Of a DNA stretch of 64,000 nucleotides, positions 15,624-24,683 are shown piece by piece; the stretch's first letter is position 1; every line of letters starts with the position of its first letter. Origin of the DNA: JAAXHF01 sp963665955 (GTDB taxonomy: Bacteria > Desulfobacterota > Binatia > Bin18); assembly GCA_965231765.1 (NCBI GenBank), contig OZ246887.1, forward strand, positions 4,092,001-4,156,000, given 5' to 3'. The position numbers and the translations under genes are program-made. The notes under the pieces were generated by a model that saw nothing but the letters and a program-made list of their open reading frames with translations, ran no database searches and was not told where the DNA came from.

Positions 15624-16127
15624 ATGGATGAACCGCGCAGTCCGTATGCCCGAGGATGGCACAAACCGGATGAGCAACAGGCGCAAGATGTAGCCAACGA
15701 TCCACACGGCGGCTTTCGCCACGCGCTTGCCGCCACTCAGCCCGATAGCCTGACCATCGACGTCCAAGCCGGACCGTTCACCTGGACGCTTGATGAGCCG
15801 CAGGCCATGGGCGGACGCGGCAGCGCGCCGGACCCGGTCACCTCTTTTCTGGGCGCGCTGTGTGGCTGTTTGCTGCTGTCGGTACAGATCACGGCCCGCG
15901 CTCGGCGGGTTCCCTTGGCGGGCGCGACGATCTCGGCCCGGGCAAATGAAAAAGGTTTTGTGAAAACGATAGATGTGAACTTGGCCGTGCAGAGCAGTGC
16001 GCCTGAAGAACAGATCCGGACGATTGTCGAACGGGCGGAAAAAGGCTGCTACATCAAAGGGCTGCTCAAAGACAGTATTGAGTATCGGCTGCATCTGAAT
16101 GTCGAGCCCTCGACGCAGCCTGAGTAG
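15624..16127 (+). CDS. OsmC-family protein
   Basis: A 167-residue OsmC/Ohr superfamily protein. The conserved thiols are C80 (within GALCGC, with an additional C82) and C142 in RAEKGCYI. OsmC/Ohr proteins detoxify organic hydroperoxides using these cysteines. Many OsmC-like proteins have other thiol roles, and the substrate is not determined. The N-terminal 30 residues are hydrophilic and not part of the core fold. AAGGAG lies about 7 bases before the ATG. It appears to be monocistronic. Confidence 0.85.
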   Translation: MDEPRSPYARGWHKPDEQQAQDVANDPHGGFRHALAATQPDSLTIDVQAGPFTWTLDEPQAMGGRGSAPDPVTSFLGALCGCLLLSVQITARARRVPLAGATISARANEKGFVKTIDVNLAVQSSAPEEQIRTIVERAEKGCYIKGLLKDSIEYRLHLNVEPSTQPE

Positions 16128-16571
16128 GTTGAGAGGGCGTACACCGCAGCTTGACGGCCCCTCTCACCCTAGCTCCTTCGGTCTTGCTCAGGACAGGCAC
16201 CTCCCTGAGGGAGAAAACACAGCTGCTGCTGACACAACAGATTGCTGCTTAATACGCAGTCACATTGGTCGCTGCTTTTTCCTCATCCTCCAAAAACTCG
16301 TGTCTTCTTAGGGCTTTCCTGAAAAATCCAGCTCGGCATTATTCTTGCTTAATTTACTTGGCTGAAAGAAACGTTTCAAGAAACTCAAGCTTCACGAACG
16401 TGTTATGGATTTGTCACGCAAGAGACATGAAACACAGCTAATCTAGACAAAGCACCGACCTTGGTCACCTGGGTGACAGGCGTTGTGTTGAGTACGGGAA
16501 TCCACTGCCCTATCGTAAATACAGACAGAGCCTTGAGAGTGAAAACGGAAAAAGTAGGCAAGGAGATCAGC
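16128..16571. other. Intergenic region upstream of the phasin gene
   Basis: 444 bases with no convincing gene. It begins with a short repeat-like stretch rich in CCCTCTC/CTCAC and GAGGGAG. An exact 14-base palindrome (arms 16464-16469 and 16472-16477) lies about 95 bases before the phasin start and could be an operator for a PHA regulator (speculative). A GTG-initiated in-frame extension of the phasin gene from 16461 has no ribosome site and is not used here. Confidence 0.5.
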
Positions 16572-17030
16572 ATGGCAGACACAGCAATCAAGAACGGAAT
16601 GAATGAGTTTCTGACAGCGTATACGGCGCTGTGTATTGATCTGCCGTTCGCCGGGATGCGGATGGGGCTGGGGATAAGTGATGAGAAGGAAGCGACTGAG
16701 GCGGCTTGGAAGACTTATGATGCGACGGTTAAGCTCAGCTCAACGGTGGTCGATGATATGTATCGCAACCCCGTGGTCGGCGAGATGACAGCCTCGACGC
16801 TTGACGGCATGCTGCGTTGGCAGAAAGCCAGTAGTGCGATGACGGGTGCCTTCTTCACCGGCATGTGGAAAGCGATGGGCTTACCCACCGCTGGAGAGAT
16901 TCAAGCCCTCCGCCAAGAGGTCCGCTCTTTGGCTGAGAGAAGCCAACCGGTTGAGCTGCAAGTCAAGCCGAAAATTAAACCGGCTGCTCACACAAGCGAA
17001 GTGACCCCCATTCATCGTAAGGTCGCCTAA
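16572..17030 (+). CDS. Phasin / PhaE-like PHA granule or synthase-partner protein
   Basis: A 152-residue, mostly helical protein ending in a short coiled-coil-like segment (LPTAGEIQALRQEVRSLAER) that resembles the C-terminus of PhaE and some phasins, followed by a basic tail. It lies 46 bases upstream of a class III-type PhaC, where PhaE, the obligate second subunit of that synthase class, normally sits. It is much shorter than a typical PhaE (about 350 residues), so it may be a short PhaE-like activator or a phasin coating polyester granules. The ATG at 16572 is chosen because AGGAGATC lies just upstream. Confidence 0.65.
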   Translation: MADTAIKNGMNEFLTAYTALCIDLPFAGMRMGLGISDEKEATEAAWKTYDATVKLSSTVVDDMYRNPVVGEMTASTLDGMLRWQKASSAMTGAFFTGMWKAMGLPTAGEIQALRQEVRSLAERSQPVELQVKPKIKPAAHTSEVTPIHRKVA

Positions 17031-17076
17031 CACCAATCCTTTATTACCCCGTACTCTCTCAACATGAGGAACGATT

Positions 17077-18162
17077 ATGTCTTTACTCAGTGAACTCCCT
17101 AAATATTGGCTCGACGGTGCTGTCCGGAGCTTTGATGGCTTTCGGCGCGGGGTTGGTGAGGCGTACCCAGTTGAGGAAGATCCGCCTACGGCGACTCCGT
17201 ATGAGGTTGTGTACGAAGGTGGCAAAACTCGCCTGCGCTACTATCCAGCGGTAGGTGAACCTTTAGGCACCCCGATCCTGATTGCGTATTCGCTGGTCAA
17301 ACGGCCGTTCATTCTAGATCTGCTGCCGGGCCGGAGTGTGGTGGAAACGCTGACCAAGAACGGGCTGGAAGTGTATTTCATCGACTGGATTCCGCCGACC
17401 CAGGCCGACAGCTGGCGGGGCTTTGATGCATATGTGAACGGCGACCTGGCGAATGCAGTGCGGGCGATCCAAATTCGTGAAGGTGTGGATCAGGTCTCGC
17501 TCCTGGGCTACTGCTTTGGGGGATTACTGACAACGATGTACACGGCGCTGTATCCCGAGCAGGTGAAGAATTTGGTTAACTTCACGCTGCCGCTGGACAT
17601 GAGCGTCCGCGAGCTGCCGACCCAAGCACTGATGGACAAGATCTCACCTGAGACCATGAAACTCATGACTGAAGTGTATGGCAATTGCCCGTCTTGGTTT
17701 ATGAAATCGAGCTTTGATGCCATGGCACCTGTCCACCATGCCATAGACAAATACGTTGGACTGTATCGGGGCAAAGATAACAAAGATTACGTCCAGATGT
17801 TCGATCTGTTCGAGAAATGGATGAATAGCGATGTGCCCATGGCTGGCCAGATTTTCCGGGAAATGACCGAAGAGCTGAATCAGAAAAACGCCCTAGTAAA
17901 GAATGAATTCCAGATTCGCGGCCAAACGGTGAATCTTCAAGATATCACGTGTCCAGCGCTGAATGTGATTGGGCAACACGATGATGTCGTGCATCCCCAG
18001 TCGAGCGTACCTTTTGTCAATTTGGTTGGGAGTGAGGATGCAACCAATCTGGTCTTTCCGACTGGCCACATTGGGGCAGCGGTGAGCACTGGAGCGCAGA
18101 AGAAACTCTGGCCCCAGGTGTGTTCATGGCTGCGCGAGCGGGATGACAGTATCGGCCATTAG
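17077..18162 (+). CDS. phaC: Class III polyhydroxyalkanoate synthase, PhaC subunit
   Basis: A 361-residue alpha/beta-hydrolase polymerase, the size of class III PhaC. The lipase-like box GYCFGG holds the catalytic C146. The catalytic Asp is expected in GQHDDVVHP (about 307) and His in FPTGHIG (about 336). It polymerises (R)-3-hydroxyacyl-CoA into storage polyester, normally as a complex with PhaE, for which the upstream gene is the candidate. Translation start context is weak but the N-terminus fits the family. A strong hairpin terminator follows at 18221. Confidence 0.9.
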   Translation: MSLLSELPKYWLDGAVRSFDGFRRGVGEAYPVEEDPPTATPYEVVYEGGKTRLRYYPAVGEPLGTPILIAYSLVKRPFILDLLPGRSVVETLTKNGLEVYFIDWIPPTQADSWRGFDAYVNGDLANAVRAIQIREGVDQVSLLGYCFGGLLTTMYTALYPEQVKNLVNFTLPLDMSVRELPTQALMDKISPETMKLMTEVYGNCPSWFMKSSFDAMAPVHHAIDKYVGLYRGKDNKDYVQMFDLFEKWMNSDVPMAGQIFREMTEELNQKNALVKNEFQIRGQTVNLQDITCPALNVIGQHDDVVHPQSSVPFVNLVGSEDATNLVFPTGHIGAAVSTGAQKKLWPQVCSWLRERDDSIGH

Positions 18163-18220
18163 ACAAGGTCTGCTGCGTCAGCTTGCTGCCTGGCACGCTG
18201 AGAAACTCCATTGCTAGACA

Positions 18221-18250
18221 AAAGACGGACCTGCTCCGTCTTTTTTTATT
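18221..18250 (+). terminator. Intrinsic terminator after phaC
   Basis: A 7-bp stem (18223-18229 with 18235-18241) with a 5-base loop is followed by a run of T residues through 18247. It lies 58 bases after the PhaC stop codon and would end the phasin-phaC transcript. Confidence 0.8.
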
Positions 18251-18658
18251 TCCGCTACAACACCCCAAAAAAAGAAAAGGCCCGCACGTCAGGAGAGAGA
18301 ACGTGCGGACCTGGGAACACCGTCAGCCCAAAGCGGACGAGACGGCGAACTGAAAAAATGGGGACAGCGCAGGAGAGGTGCACTGTCCTCCTAGACAGTA
18401 GGGAAAGAGCAAGAGGGACAAGCCTTTCTCTACCATCTATGTCGGTCGCCTTGCCTTTAGAATGCAGGTATTATGCCAACGCATTCCCCATAGCGATGAT
18501 GTGAAATCGTTAGGGTTTTTCGTCAAGCAGGACGGTTGTGTTGTTGGGCTGTCTCTTGTTTTATCAGTAGCCTGCTGTGGAGCAGCAGACCTCTATCCGC
18601 CGGCCTATTTTGTTTGGTCTGTTTTCGAAAACTCTTCCCATATATAAGGAGTGTGTTC
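18251..18658. other. Intergenic region before the transglutaminase gene; contains hairpins
   Basis: No gene is evident. A perfect 8-bp inverted repeat (18282-18289 with 18301-18308) has an A-rich stretch on its left, so on the minus strand it reads as a hairpin followed by Ts. A second, weaker stem occurs near 18363-18392. The frame extending upstream from the transglutaminase gene to 18536 has no ribosome site, so it is treated as untranslated. Confidence 0.5.
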
Positions 18659-21600
18659 ATGGCTCTCCGTGTTGCCCTCCACCATACTACTCAATATCAC
18701 TACGATCATCTGATCGGACTCCATCCTCAGTTAGTCCGTCTTCGGCCTGCACCGCACTGCCGGACGCCGATTCAAGCTTACTCGCTGCATGTCCAGCCCA
18801 AAGAACATTTTATCAACTGGCAGCAAGATCCGTTTGGCAATTATTTAGCGCGGCTGGTATTTCCGGAAAAAACGCGTACCTTTCGTGTCGAAGTGGATCT
18901 GGTCGCCGAGATGACGGTCATTAATCCGTTTGATTTTTTCCTGGAGGAGCAGGCGGAAGACTATCCCTTCCAATATGAGCCTAGCTTGGCAAAAGAGTTG
19001 GCCCCGTATTTAGAGGTGCGCGAGCATGGCCCGCGCCTGACTGACTGGTTAAGCGGTATTGATCACCGTCGGCAGCGGACCGTGGACTTTCTCGTGAGTC
19101 TGAACAGTCGCTTGCAGCACGATATTGGCTATGTCATCCGCATGGAGCCAGGCGTGCAGAGCTGCGAAGAAACGCTGAAGCTCGGCAAGGGGTCGTGTCG
19201 AGATACTGGCTGGCTACTCGTCCAGATTCTACGCCGGTGTGGTTTGGCCGCCCGCTTTGTATCGGGCTATTTGATCCAACTTGTGGCGGATCAGAAAGCA
19301 CTTGACGGCCCATCTGGACCGAGTGCCGATTTCGCGGATTTACACGCCTGGGCCGAAGTCTATGTTCCAGGCGGGGGATGGCTTGGCCTTGATCCGACTT
19401 CAGGATTATGGGCCGGTGAGGGGCATATCCCCCTCGCGTGTACGCCCGACCCGATTGGCGCGTCACCTATCAGTGGCACGACGGAGCCGTGTAAAGCGGA
19501 TTTTCAGTTCGACATGCAGCTGACCCGAGTCCAGGAAGATCCACGGGTGACTAAGCCGTATAGCGAAGAGCAGTGGCAGGCGATTGATCGGCTTGGACGA
19601 GCAGTGGATGAAGTCTTGCTGGCGGGTGACGTCCGGCTGACAATGGGCGGAGAGCCAACCTTTGTATCGATTGACGAGGTGGATGCAGATGAATGGAATA
19701 TCGCAGCTGTGGGACCCACAAAGCGCAAGCTGGCCAGCACCTTGCTCAAGCGGCTACAGAAGCACTTTGCTCCAGGAGCTGTCCTCCACTATGGCCAGGG
19801 CAAGTGGTACCCCGGTGAAGCGTTGCCGCGTTGGGCGCTGAGCTGTTACTGGCGACCTGATGGCGTACCGGTCTGGCAAAACCTGGCGCTGCTGGCTGAT
19901 GAAGAGCAGCCTGAGGACAATGGCGCTGAGCAGGCTGAACGCTTTATCCGCCGTCTGGCTGAGCGTTTGGATGTCAATCCTGAGTGGGCTATTCCTGGCT
20001 ATGAGGACACGTTTTATTACCTGTGGAAAGAGGGCACGCTGCCGATCGGGAGTGATCCCTTTAAAAGCGATCTGTCTGACTCGGCTGAGCGGCGGCGTTT
20101 AACCCAGATTTTACACAAGGGCATGGCTGCCATTAGCGGCTATGCCTTGCCCTTAGACGCCCAGATACGCGATCAAAAGGGCAAGAATGGGAACGCACAT
20201 GACTGTGTGTGGCGCAGCTGTCAGTGGCAGTTCCGTTTAGATCGCATGTTCCTGACGCCAGGGGATTCGCCAATGGGGTATCGGCTGCCGCTCGATTCTT
20301 TACCTGCTTGGGAAGAACGTGAAGAGGAAGAAGGCACGGTCGAGATTTTTCGTCCCGTGCTGTGTGTGGAACCTCGAGATGGGCATCTGTATGTGTTTCT
20401 GCCGCCGGTGACTCACCTCGACGCATTTCTTGACCTGATTGCTTGTCTCGAAGAGACAGCGGCTGAGCTCGCGCTGCCGATCATACTAGAAGGCTATCCA
20501 GCACCGAGAGATTGGCGTTTGCAGCGCTTTTTAGTGACCCCGGACCCTGGTGTGATTGAAGTCAATATTCACCCCGCTACGAGCTGGCAGGAGCTGGTCC
20601 ACAATACGACGATTTTATACGAAGAGGCGCGCCAAACCCGCTTAGGCACGGAAAAGTTCAGGCTTGACGGCTCGCATACGGGGACGGGTGGTGGCAATCA
20701 TATGGCACTGGGTGGGCCGACGCCAGCCGATAGTCCGGTCCTGCGCCGTCCTGATTTGCTGCGCAGTCTGCTCTCGTATTGGCATAATCATCCCAGCTTG
20801 TCGTACTTGCTGTCGGGGCTGTTTGTTGGTCCAACTAGCCAGGCGCCACGGGTTGACGAAGCACGCCATGAAAGCCTGTACGAGCTAGAAATTGCCTTTC
20901 AGCATATGCCCGATGGGGAAACGCCAGCCCCGTGGTTGGTTGATCGCTTGCTGCGCAATCTCCTCGTTGACCTTACTGGCAACACCCATCGGGCGGAGTT
21001 TTGTATTGATAAACTGTACGCACCTGAGTCGGAGACTGGCCGCCTTGGACTGGTTGAGCTGCGGGCGTTTGAGATGCCACCCCACGCTCGGATGAGCTTG
21101 GTCCAAATGCTGTTGGTGCGAGGGCTGGTCGCTCGGTTTTGGCAGCAGCCATACCAGCACAAACTCGTCCGGTGGGGCACGGCTTTGCACGACCGTTTTT
21201 TGCTGCCCCACTACGTGTGGCAAGACTTTACAGACGTGATTGAAGATTTGCAAGCCGCTGGCTATGCGTTTGACGAGGCATGGTTTCAGCCGTTTTTTGA
21301 ATTTCGCTTTCCGCGCTATGGCACAATAAACGTCCGGGATATTCAGCTTGAGCTGCGCGCAGCGATTGAGCCCTGGAACGTACTGGGCGAGGAAATGACA
21401 GGCAGTAATACGGCTCGCTATGTCGACTCCTCAGTCGAGCGGCTGCAGGTCAAGGTCAGCGGTCTGACTGATACGCGCCATCAGGTGGTGTGTAATGGCC
21501 GTCGTGTTCCACTCCAGCCGATTGGTCCGTCTGGCGAAGCAGTGGCGGGAGTGCGCTATAAAGCCTGGCAGCCTCCATCTGGTTTGCATCCGACAATCCG

Positions 21601-21856
21601 CGTCCAGGCCCCACTGGTGTTTGACCTTGTGGATACCTGGACAGGTCGCTCACTGGGTGGTTGCACCTACCATGTGACCCATCCTGGGGGGCGTCACTAT
21701 GATACATTTCCAGTCAACGCCAATGAAGCCGAAGCCCGTCGCTTAGCCCGCTTCTGGTCGTATGGGCACACCCCGGGGCCGATGGCGTCGGTCGCAACTG
21801 AGCTGTCCCAAGAGTTTCCCCACACGTTGGATTTACGTCGCTCAATTGAGTGCTAA
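18659..21856 (+). CDS. Transglutaminase-like / DUF2126 two-domain protein
   Basis: A 1065-residue cytoplasmic-looking protein. Residues 1 to about 85 form a bacterial transglutaminase-like N-terminal beta domain. About 150-270 is the transglutaminase core, with the catalytic cysteine in KGSCRDTGWLLV and histidine in DLHAWAEVYVPGGGW, then DPTSG. From about 360 to the end is the DUF2126 domain, with LTMGGEPTFVSID, GQGKWYPGE-LPRW and GGGNH. The transglutaminase fold here is thought to act as a peptidase or amidase. ATG 18659 has AAGGA about 10 bases upstream. It is first in a collinear set with the ATP-grasp/alpha-E fusion and a second transglutaminase gene, suggesting a shared peptide-related pathway. 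Confidence 0.88.
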   Translation: MALRVALHHTTQYHYDHLIGLHPQLVRLRPAPHCRTPIQAYSLHVQPKEHFINWQQDPFGNYLARLVFPEKTRTFRVEVDLVAEMTVINPFDFFLEEQAEDYPFQYEPSLAKELAPYLEVREHGPRLTDWLSGIDHRRQRTVDFLVSLNSRLQHDIGYVIRMEPGVQSCEETLKLGKGSCRDTGWLLVQILRRCGLAARFVSGYLIQLVADQKALDGPSGPSADFADLHAWAEVYVPGGGWLGLDPTSGLWAGEGHIPLACTPDPIGASPISGTTEPCKADFQFDMQLTRVQEDPRVTKPYSEEQWQAIDRLGRAVDEVLLAGDVRLTMGGEPTFVSIDEVDADEWNIAAVGPTKRKLASTLLKRLQKHFAPGAVLHYGQGKWYPGEALPRWALSCYWRPDGVPVWQNLALLADEEQPEDNGAEQAERFIRRLAERLDVNPEWAIPGYEDTFYYLWKEGTLPIGSDPFKSDLSDSAERRRLTQILHKGMAAISGYALPLDAQIRDQKGKNGNAHDCVWRSCQWQFRLDRMFLTPGDSPMGYRLPLDSLPAWEEREEEEGTVEIFRPVLCVEPRDGHLYVFLPPVTHLDAFLDLIACLEETAAELALPIILEGYPAPRDWRLQRFLVTPDPGVIEVNIHPATSWQELVHNTTILYEEARQTRLGTEKFRLDGSHTGTGGGNHMALGGPTPADSPVLRRPDLLRSLLSYWHNHPSLSYLLSGLFVGPTSQAPRVDEARHESLYELEIAFQHMPDGETPAPWLVDRLLRNLLVDLTGNTHRAEFCIDKLYAPESETGRLGLVELRAFEMPPHARMSLVQMLLVRGLVARFWQQPYQHKLVRWGTALHDRFLLPHYVWQDFTDVIEDLQAAGYAFDEAWFQPFFEFRFPRYGTINVRDIQLELRAAIEPWNVLGEEMTGSNTARYVDSSVERLQVKVSGLTDTRHQVVCNGRRVPLQPIGPSGEAVAGVRYKAWQPPSGLHPTIRVQAPLVFDLVDTWTGRSLGGCTYHVTHPGGRHYDTFPVNANEAEARRLARFWSYGHTPGPMASVATELSQEFPHTLDLRRSIEC

Positions 21857-21930
21857 GCGCTTGCCCCCCGAATTTGCTCGTGTTTTTGCCCGGGTGGTCT
21901 CTTCAGATTTCACTACCTGCTGTTCCTGAT

Positions 21931-21962
21931 CACCAGTGTGCTGCCAGAGCAACACACTGGTG
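21931..21962. other. Perfect 10-bp hairpin
   Basis: The arms 21931-21940 and 21953-21962 are exactly complementary around a 12-base loop. The hairpin lies in the 226-base gap between the DUF2126 gene and the ATP-grasp gene. No T tract follows, so it may be an mRNA-stability or attenuation element rather than a classical terminator. The rest of the gap shows no gene. Confidence 0.6.
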
Positions 21963-22082
21963 GTGTTGCCCAGTCATCACTCTCGCTGCTGGCAGCGTGC
22001 TGACTGCCGCTTGAGTCAATATTGTTCTGATGATTAAATAGTCAAACTCGCGGGGAAAGTAGGAAGTCCCGAATATTCCACC

Positions 22083-24683
22083 ATGTCTGATGTGGATCTC
22101 GCCGTTCCGACACCGGGACACACGAGTCTTTTTGCTGACTATCAGGCCCCTGCGGGGAGCTACGATGAGCTGTGTCGTGAGCCGCAGCAGCCCCGCTCCC
22201 ATTGGGAGTACGTCATCCGTTCGTTGGAGGCTCTCGGACCTCAGGAACTGCTCCGCCGCGAACAGGAAGTGCGGCGTCTGCTGCGCGAGAATGGAGTCAC
22301 GTATAATGTCTATTCTGATGCCCGAGGCGAAGGGCGCCCGTGGGCCTTGGATCTGCTGCCAACTCTGTTAACCAGTCAGGAATGGAGGGATATTGAACGA
22401 GGTCTGATTCAGCGAGCGGAGCTGTTCAATCTCATTCTCGCTGACTTGTACGGACCACAGCAGCTCATAAAAAAAGGGCTCCTGCCGCTCCATTTGATCT
22501 ATAGCCATTTTGGATTTTTACGCGCCTGTGTTGGCATCGCTCCACCCTCTCGGCGTTTTCTCTTTTCCTATGCGGCCGACCTTGCTCGCTCTCCCGACGG
22601 CAATATGTGGGTTCTGAGCGACTGGACCCAGACGCCTTCTGGTGCTGGCTATGCCCTCGAGAACCGGCTGACGCTCGCACGAGTCTTCCCGAGTCTGTAT
22701 CGAGATGCGCAGGTTCATCGCTTGGCACTGTATTTTCGGACCTTGCGCAACTCTCTGGCGACGCTTGTCCCTCAGCAGAGGGAGTCAGGGCGGACCGTGC
22801 TGCTGACGCCGGGACCAGGCAATGAGACCTATTTTGAACAGGCCTATGTCGCCCAATATCTTGATTACACTTTGGTCCAGGGAAGTGATTTGACTCTTCG
22901 AGATGGGCGGGTGTGGCTCAAAACTCTGGATGGTTTGCAGCCGGTTGACGTTATTTTGCGTCGCGTTGATGATACGTTTTGCGATCCGTTGGAGTTACGC
23001 AAAGATTCACTCCTGGGCACACCGGGGCTTGTCCAAGCCACCCGCACGAATCAGGTTGCGGTTGCAAATCCACTTGGAGTGGGAATCCTCGAAAATCCAG
23101 CTCTGATGGCCTTCTTACCCCGGCTGTGCCGAGAGCTGTTCGGGCAGGAGCTGCGGCTGCCATCAGTCGCAACGTGGTGGTGCGGTGGGGAGGACGAATG
23201 TCGGTATGTCCTGGCTCATCTTGATCGTCTCGTGATTAAACCGGTCAGTCCATACCTGCCACGTGTGACGCAGGCTGCCTCGGACACCGTTTTTGGCGCT
23301 CAGCTGTCTGCCATGGAGCGAGAAGCGCTCAGTGCGCGTATCCAGGCGCAGCCCCATCGCTATGTTGCACAAGAGTACCTGCCTCTCTCTACCACGCCAA
23401 CGTTTGCAGATGGAAAACTGGTCCCGCGTCCTCTGGTGTTGCGGAGCTTTTTGGTGGCTCGTGATGATGCGTATGTGGTGATGCCAGGCGGGCTGGCCCG
23501 GGTGGCTCCTGGCCCGGATTCCTGGGATGTTTCAAACCAAACTGGCGGGATGAGTAAGGATATCTGGGTCTTAGCCTCAGAGCCTGAGCAAGCGGTGAGT
23601 CTGTTGCCGTCGGCTGAACAGCCTGTCGCTCTAACGCGGAGTGGCGGAGAGATTCCCAGTCGCGTGGCCGATAATCTGTTTTGGCTCGGGCGCTATACCG
23701 AACGTATGGAAAGCAGTGCCCGCGTGTTTCGGGAGATGTTGCTGCGCTTACTGGATACCGAAGTGGTCAATCATGATCCCTATTTGCCTGGATTGCTGTC
23801 TGCCGTGACCCACAAAGCTGTGACATACTTGCACTTGGTCGGTCAGGCTGGCAACCGACGGCTGATGGCAAAAGAACTCGAGTTACTCGCAGTTATTCTC
23901 GAGCCAACAAAGTCAGGCAGTTTGCGTTCAACCCTTGACGCTTTATTGCAGGCCGGGCGGTCTGTCCGCGACCGCTTGTCTGATGATACGGCACGGGTGC
24001 TCAATACGCTTGACCAAGAACTGTCTCCGCATATGCGTCTTGATCAGACCATAGAAAGTCTCACTCGGGTGGTCAGTGGCTTAGCATCCTTCAGCGGGTT
24101 GAGCGTGGAAAGCATGAGCCGGGGCCAAGGGTTTCGGTTCCTGGAGATAGGACGGCGTCTGGAACGGACACTCCATACTATTAGTCTGCTGCATACCGCC
24201 TGTGAGATGGCTCCAGGCGGTCGGGGCGCGCTGTGGGAGGTGGTGCTGGCCATGACGGATAGCTTGCAGACCTATCGGCGTCGCTATTATACGCAGGTTG
24301 ACGCCCAGGCCGTGCTTGACCTCCTCCTGCACGATGAGAGTAACCCTCGCTCGGTCGGCTATCAGTTGGCCCGTCTACAGGAACACGTTGATGGATTACC
24401 CCGTCAGGCAACTCTGCCGCACCGCAGTCCCGCTCAACGACTGGTGTTGCAATCTCTTACCGCACTGCGGACAACGGATATCGAGGGGCTTTCCCAAGCG
24501 GTGTGGGAAGAGCCGGTGTATGAAACGCTCGACGAGCTGTTTGCCCAGCTCGGGACGTTCCTCCTGGCGTTATCCGATGTCCTGAGCCGTACCTACTTCA
24601 GCCATATCGAAGCCCAACAACAGTTGATGGAACATCAGCATGATTCCCTACGCCATCGTCCATACGACCCGCTATCGCTATAG
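22083..24683 (+). CDS. Circularly permuted ATP-grasp protein fused to an alpha-E domain
   Basis: An 866-residue fusion. Residues about 75-510 are the circularly permuted ATP-grasp (DUF404/DUF407) region, with VTYNVYSDARGEGRPWALDLLP, LVIKPVSPY, VAQEYLPLSTTP, RSFLV and the C-terminal GGMSKDIWVL. Residues about 545-850 form the all-helical alpha-E domain (DUF403), starting RVADNLFWLGRYTERMESSARVF. Such ATP-grasps are predicted amidoligases forming peptide bonds. The second copy in the window (25544-28052) has the same two parts as separate genes. The glycine-rich loop after LVIKPVSPY differs from the SGGYGM loop of that copy, so nucleotide binding may differ. It overlaps the next gene by 44 bases. 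Confidence 0.88.
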   Translation: MSDVDLAVPTPGHTSLFADYQAPAGSYDELCREPQQPRSHWEYVIRSLEALGPQELLRREQEVRRLLRENGVTYNVYSDARGEGRPWALDLLPTLLTSQEWRDIERGLIQRAELFNLILADLYGPQQLIKKGLLPLHLIYSHFGFLRACVGIAPPSRRFLFSYAADLARSPDGNMWVLSDWTQTPSGAGYALENRLTLARVFPSLYRDAQVHRLALYFRTLRNSLATLVPQQRESGRTVLLTPGPGNETYFEQAYVAQYLDYTLVQGSDLTLRDGRVWLKTLDGLQPVDVILRRVDDTFCDPLELRKDSLLGTPGLVQATRTNQVAVANPLGVGILENPALMAFLPRLCRELFGQELRLPSVATWWCGGEDECRYVLAHLDRLVIKPVSPYLPRVTQAASDTVFGAQLSAMEREALSARIQAQPHRYVAQEYLPLSTTPTFADGKLVPRPLVLRSFLVARDDAYVVMPGGLARVAPGPDSWDVSNQTGGMSKDIWVLASEPEQAVSLLPSAEQPVALTRSGGEIPSRVADNLFWLGRYTERMESSARVFREMLLRLLDTEVVNHDPYLPGLLSAVTHKAVTYLHLVGQAGNRRLMAKELELLAVILEPTKSGSLRSTLDALLQAGRSVRDRLSDDTARVLNTLDQELSPHMRLDQTIESLTRVVSGLASFSGLSVESMSRGQGFRFLEIGRRLERTLHTISLLHTACEMAPGGRGALWEVVLAMTDSLQTYRRRYYTQVDAQAVLDLLLHDESNPRSVGYQLARLQEHVDGLPRQATLPHRSPAQRLVLQSLTALRTTDIEGLSQAVWEEPVYETLDELFAQLGTFLLALSDVLSRTYFSHIEAQQQLMEHQHDSLRHRPYDPLSL

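Noticed and set aside
15591..16094. Minus-strand frame opposite the OsmC gene
   Set aside because: Antisense shadow; the plus-strand protein shows the OsmC cysteines and has a ribosome site.
16099..16311. Short frame between OsmC and phasin genes
   Set aside because: Composed of common extragenic repeat sequence (CTCACCCTAGCTCC-type); no ribosome site.
16461..16571. N-terminal extension of the phasin/PhaE-like protein
   Set aside because: GTG start without a ribosome site; AGGAGATC right before ATG 16572 supports the shorter protein.
18536..18658. Upstream extension of the transglutaminase/DUF2126 gene
   Set aside because: No ribosome site or family-like sequence; family proteins begin at MALRVALHHTTQYHYD, with a good site before it.
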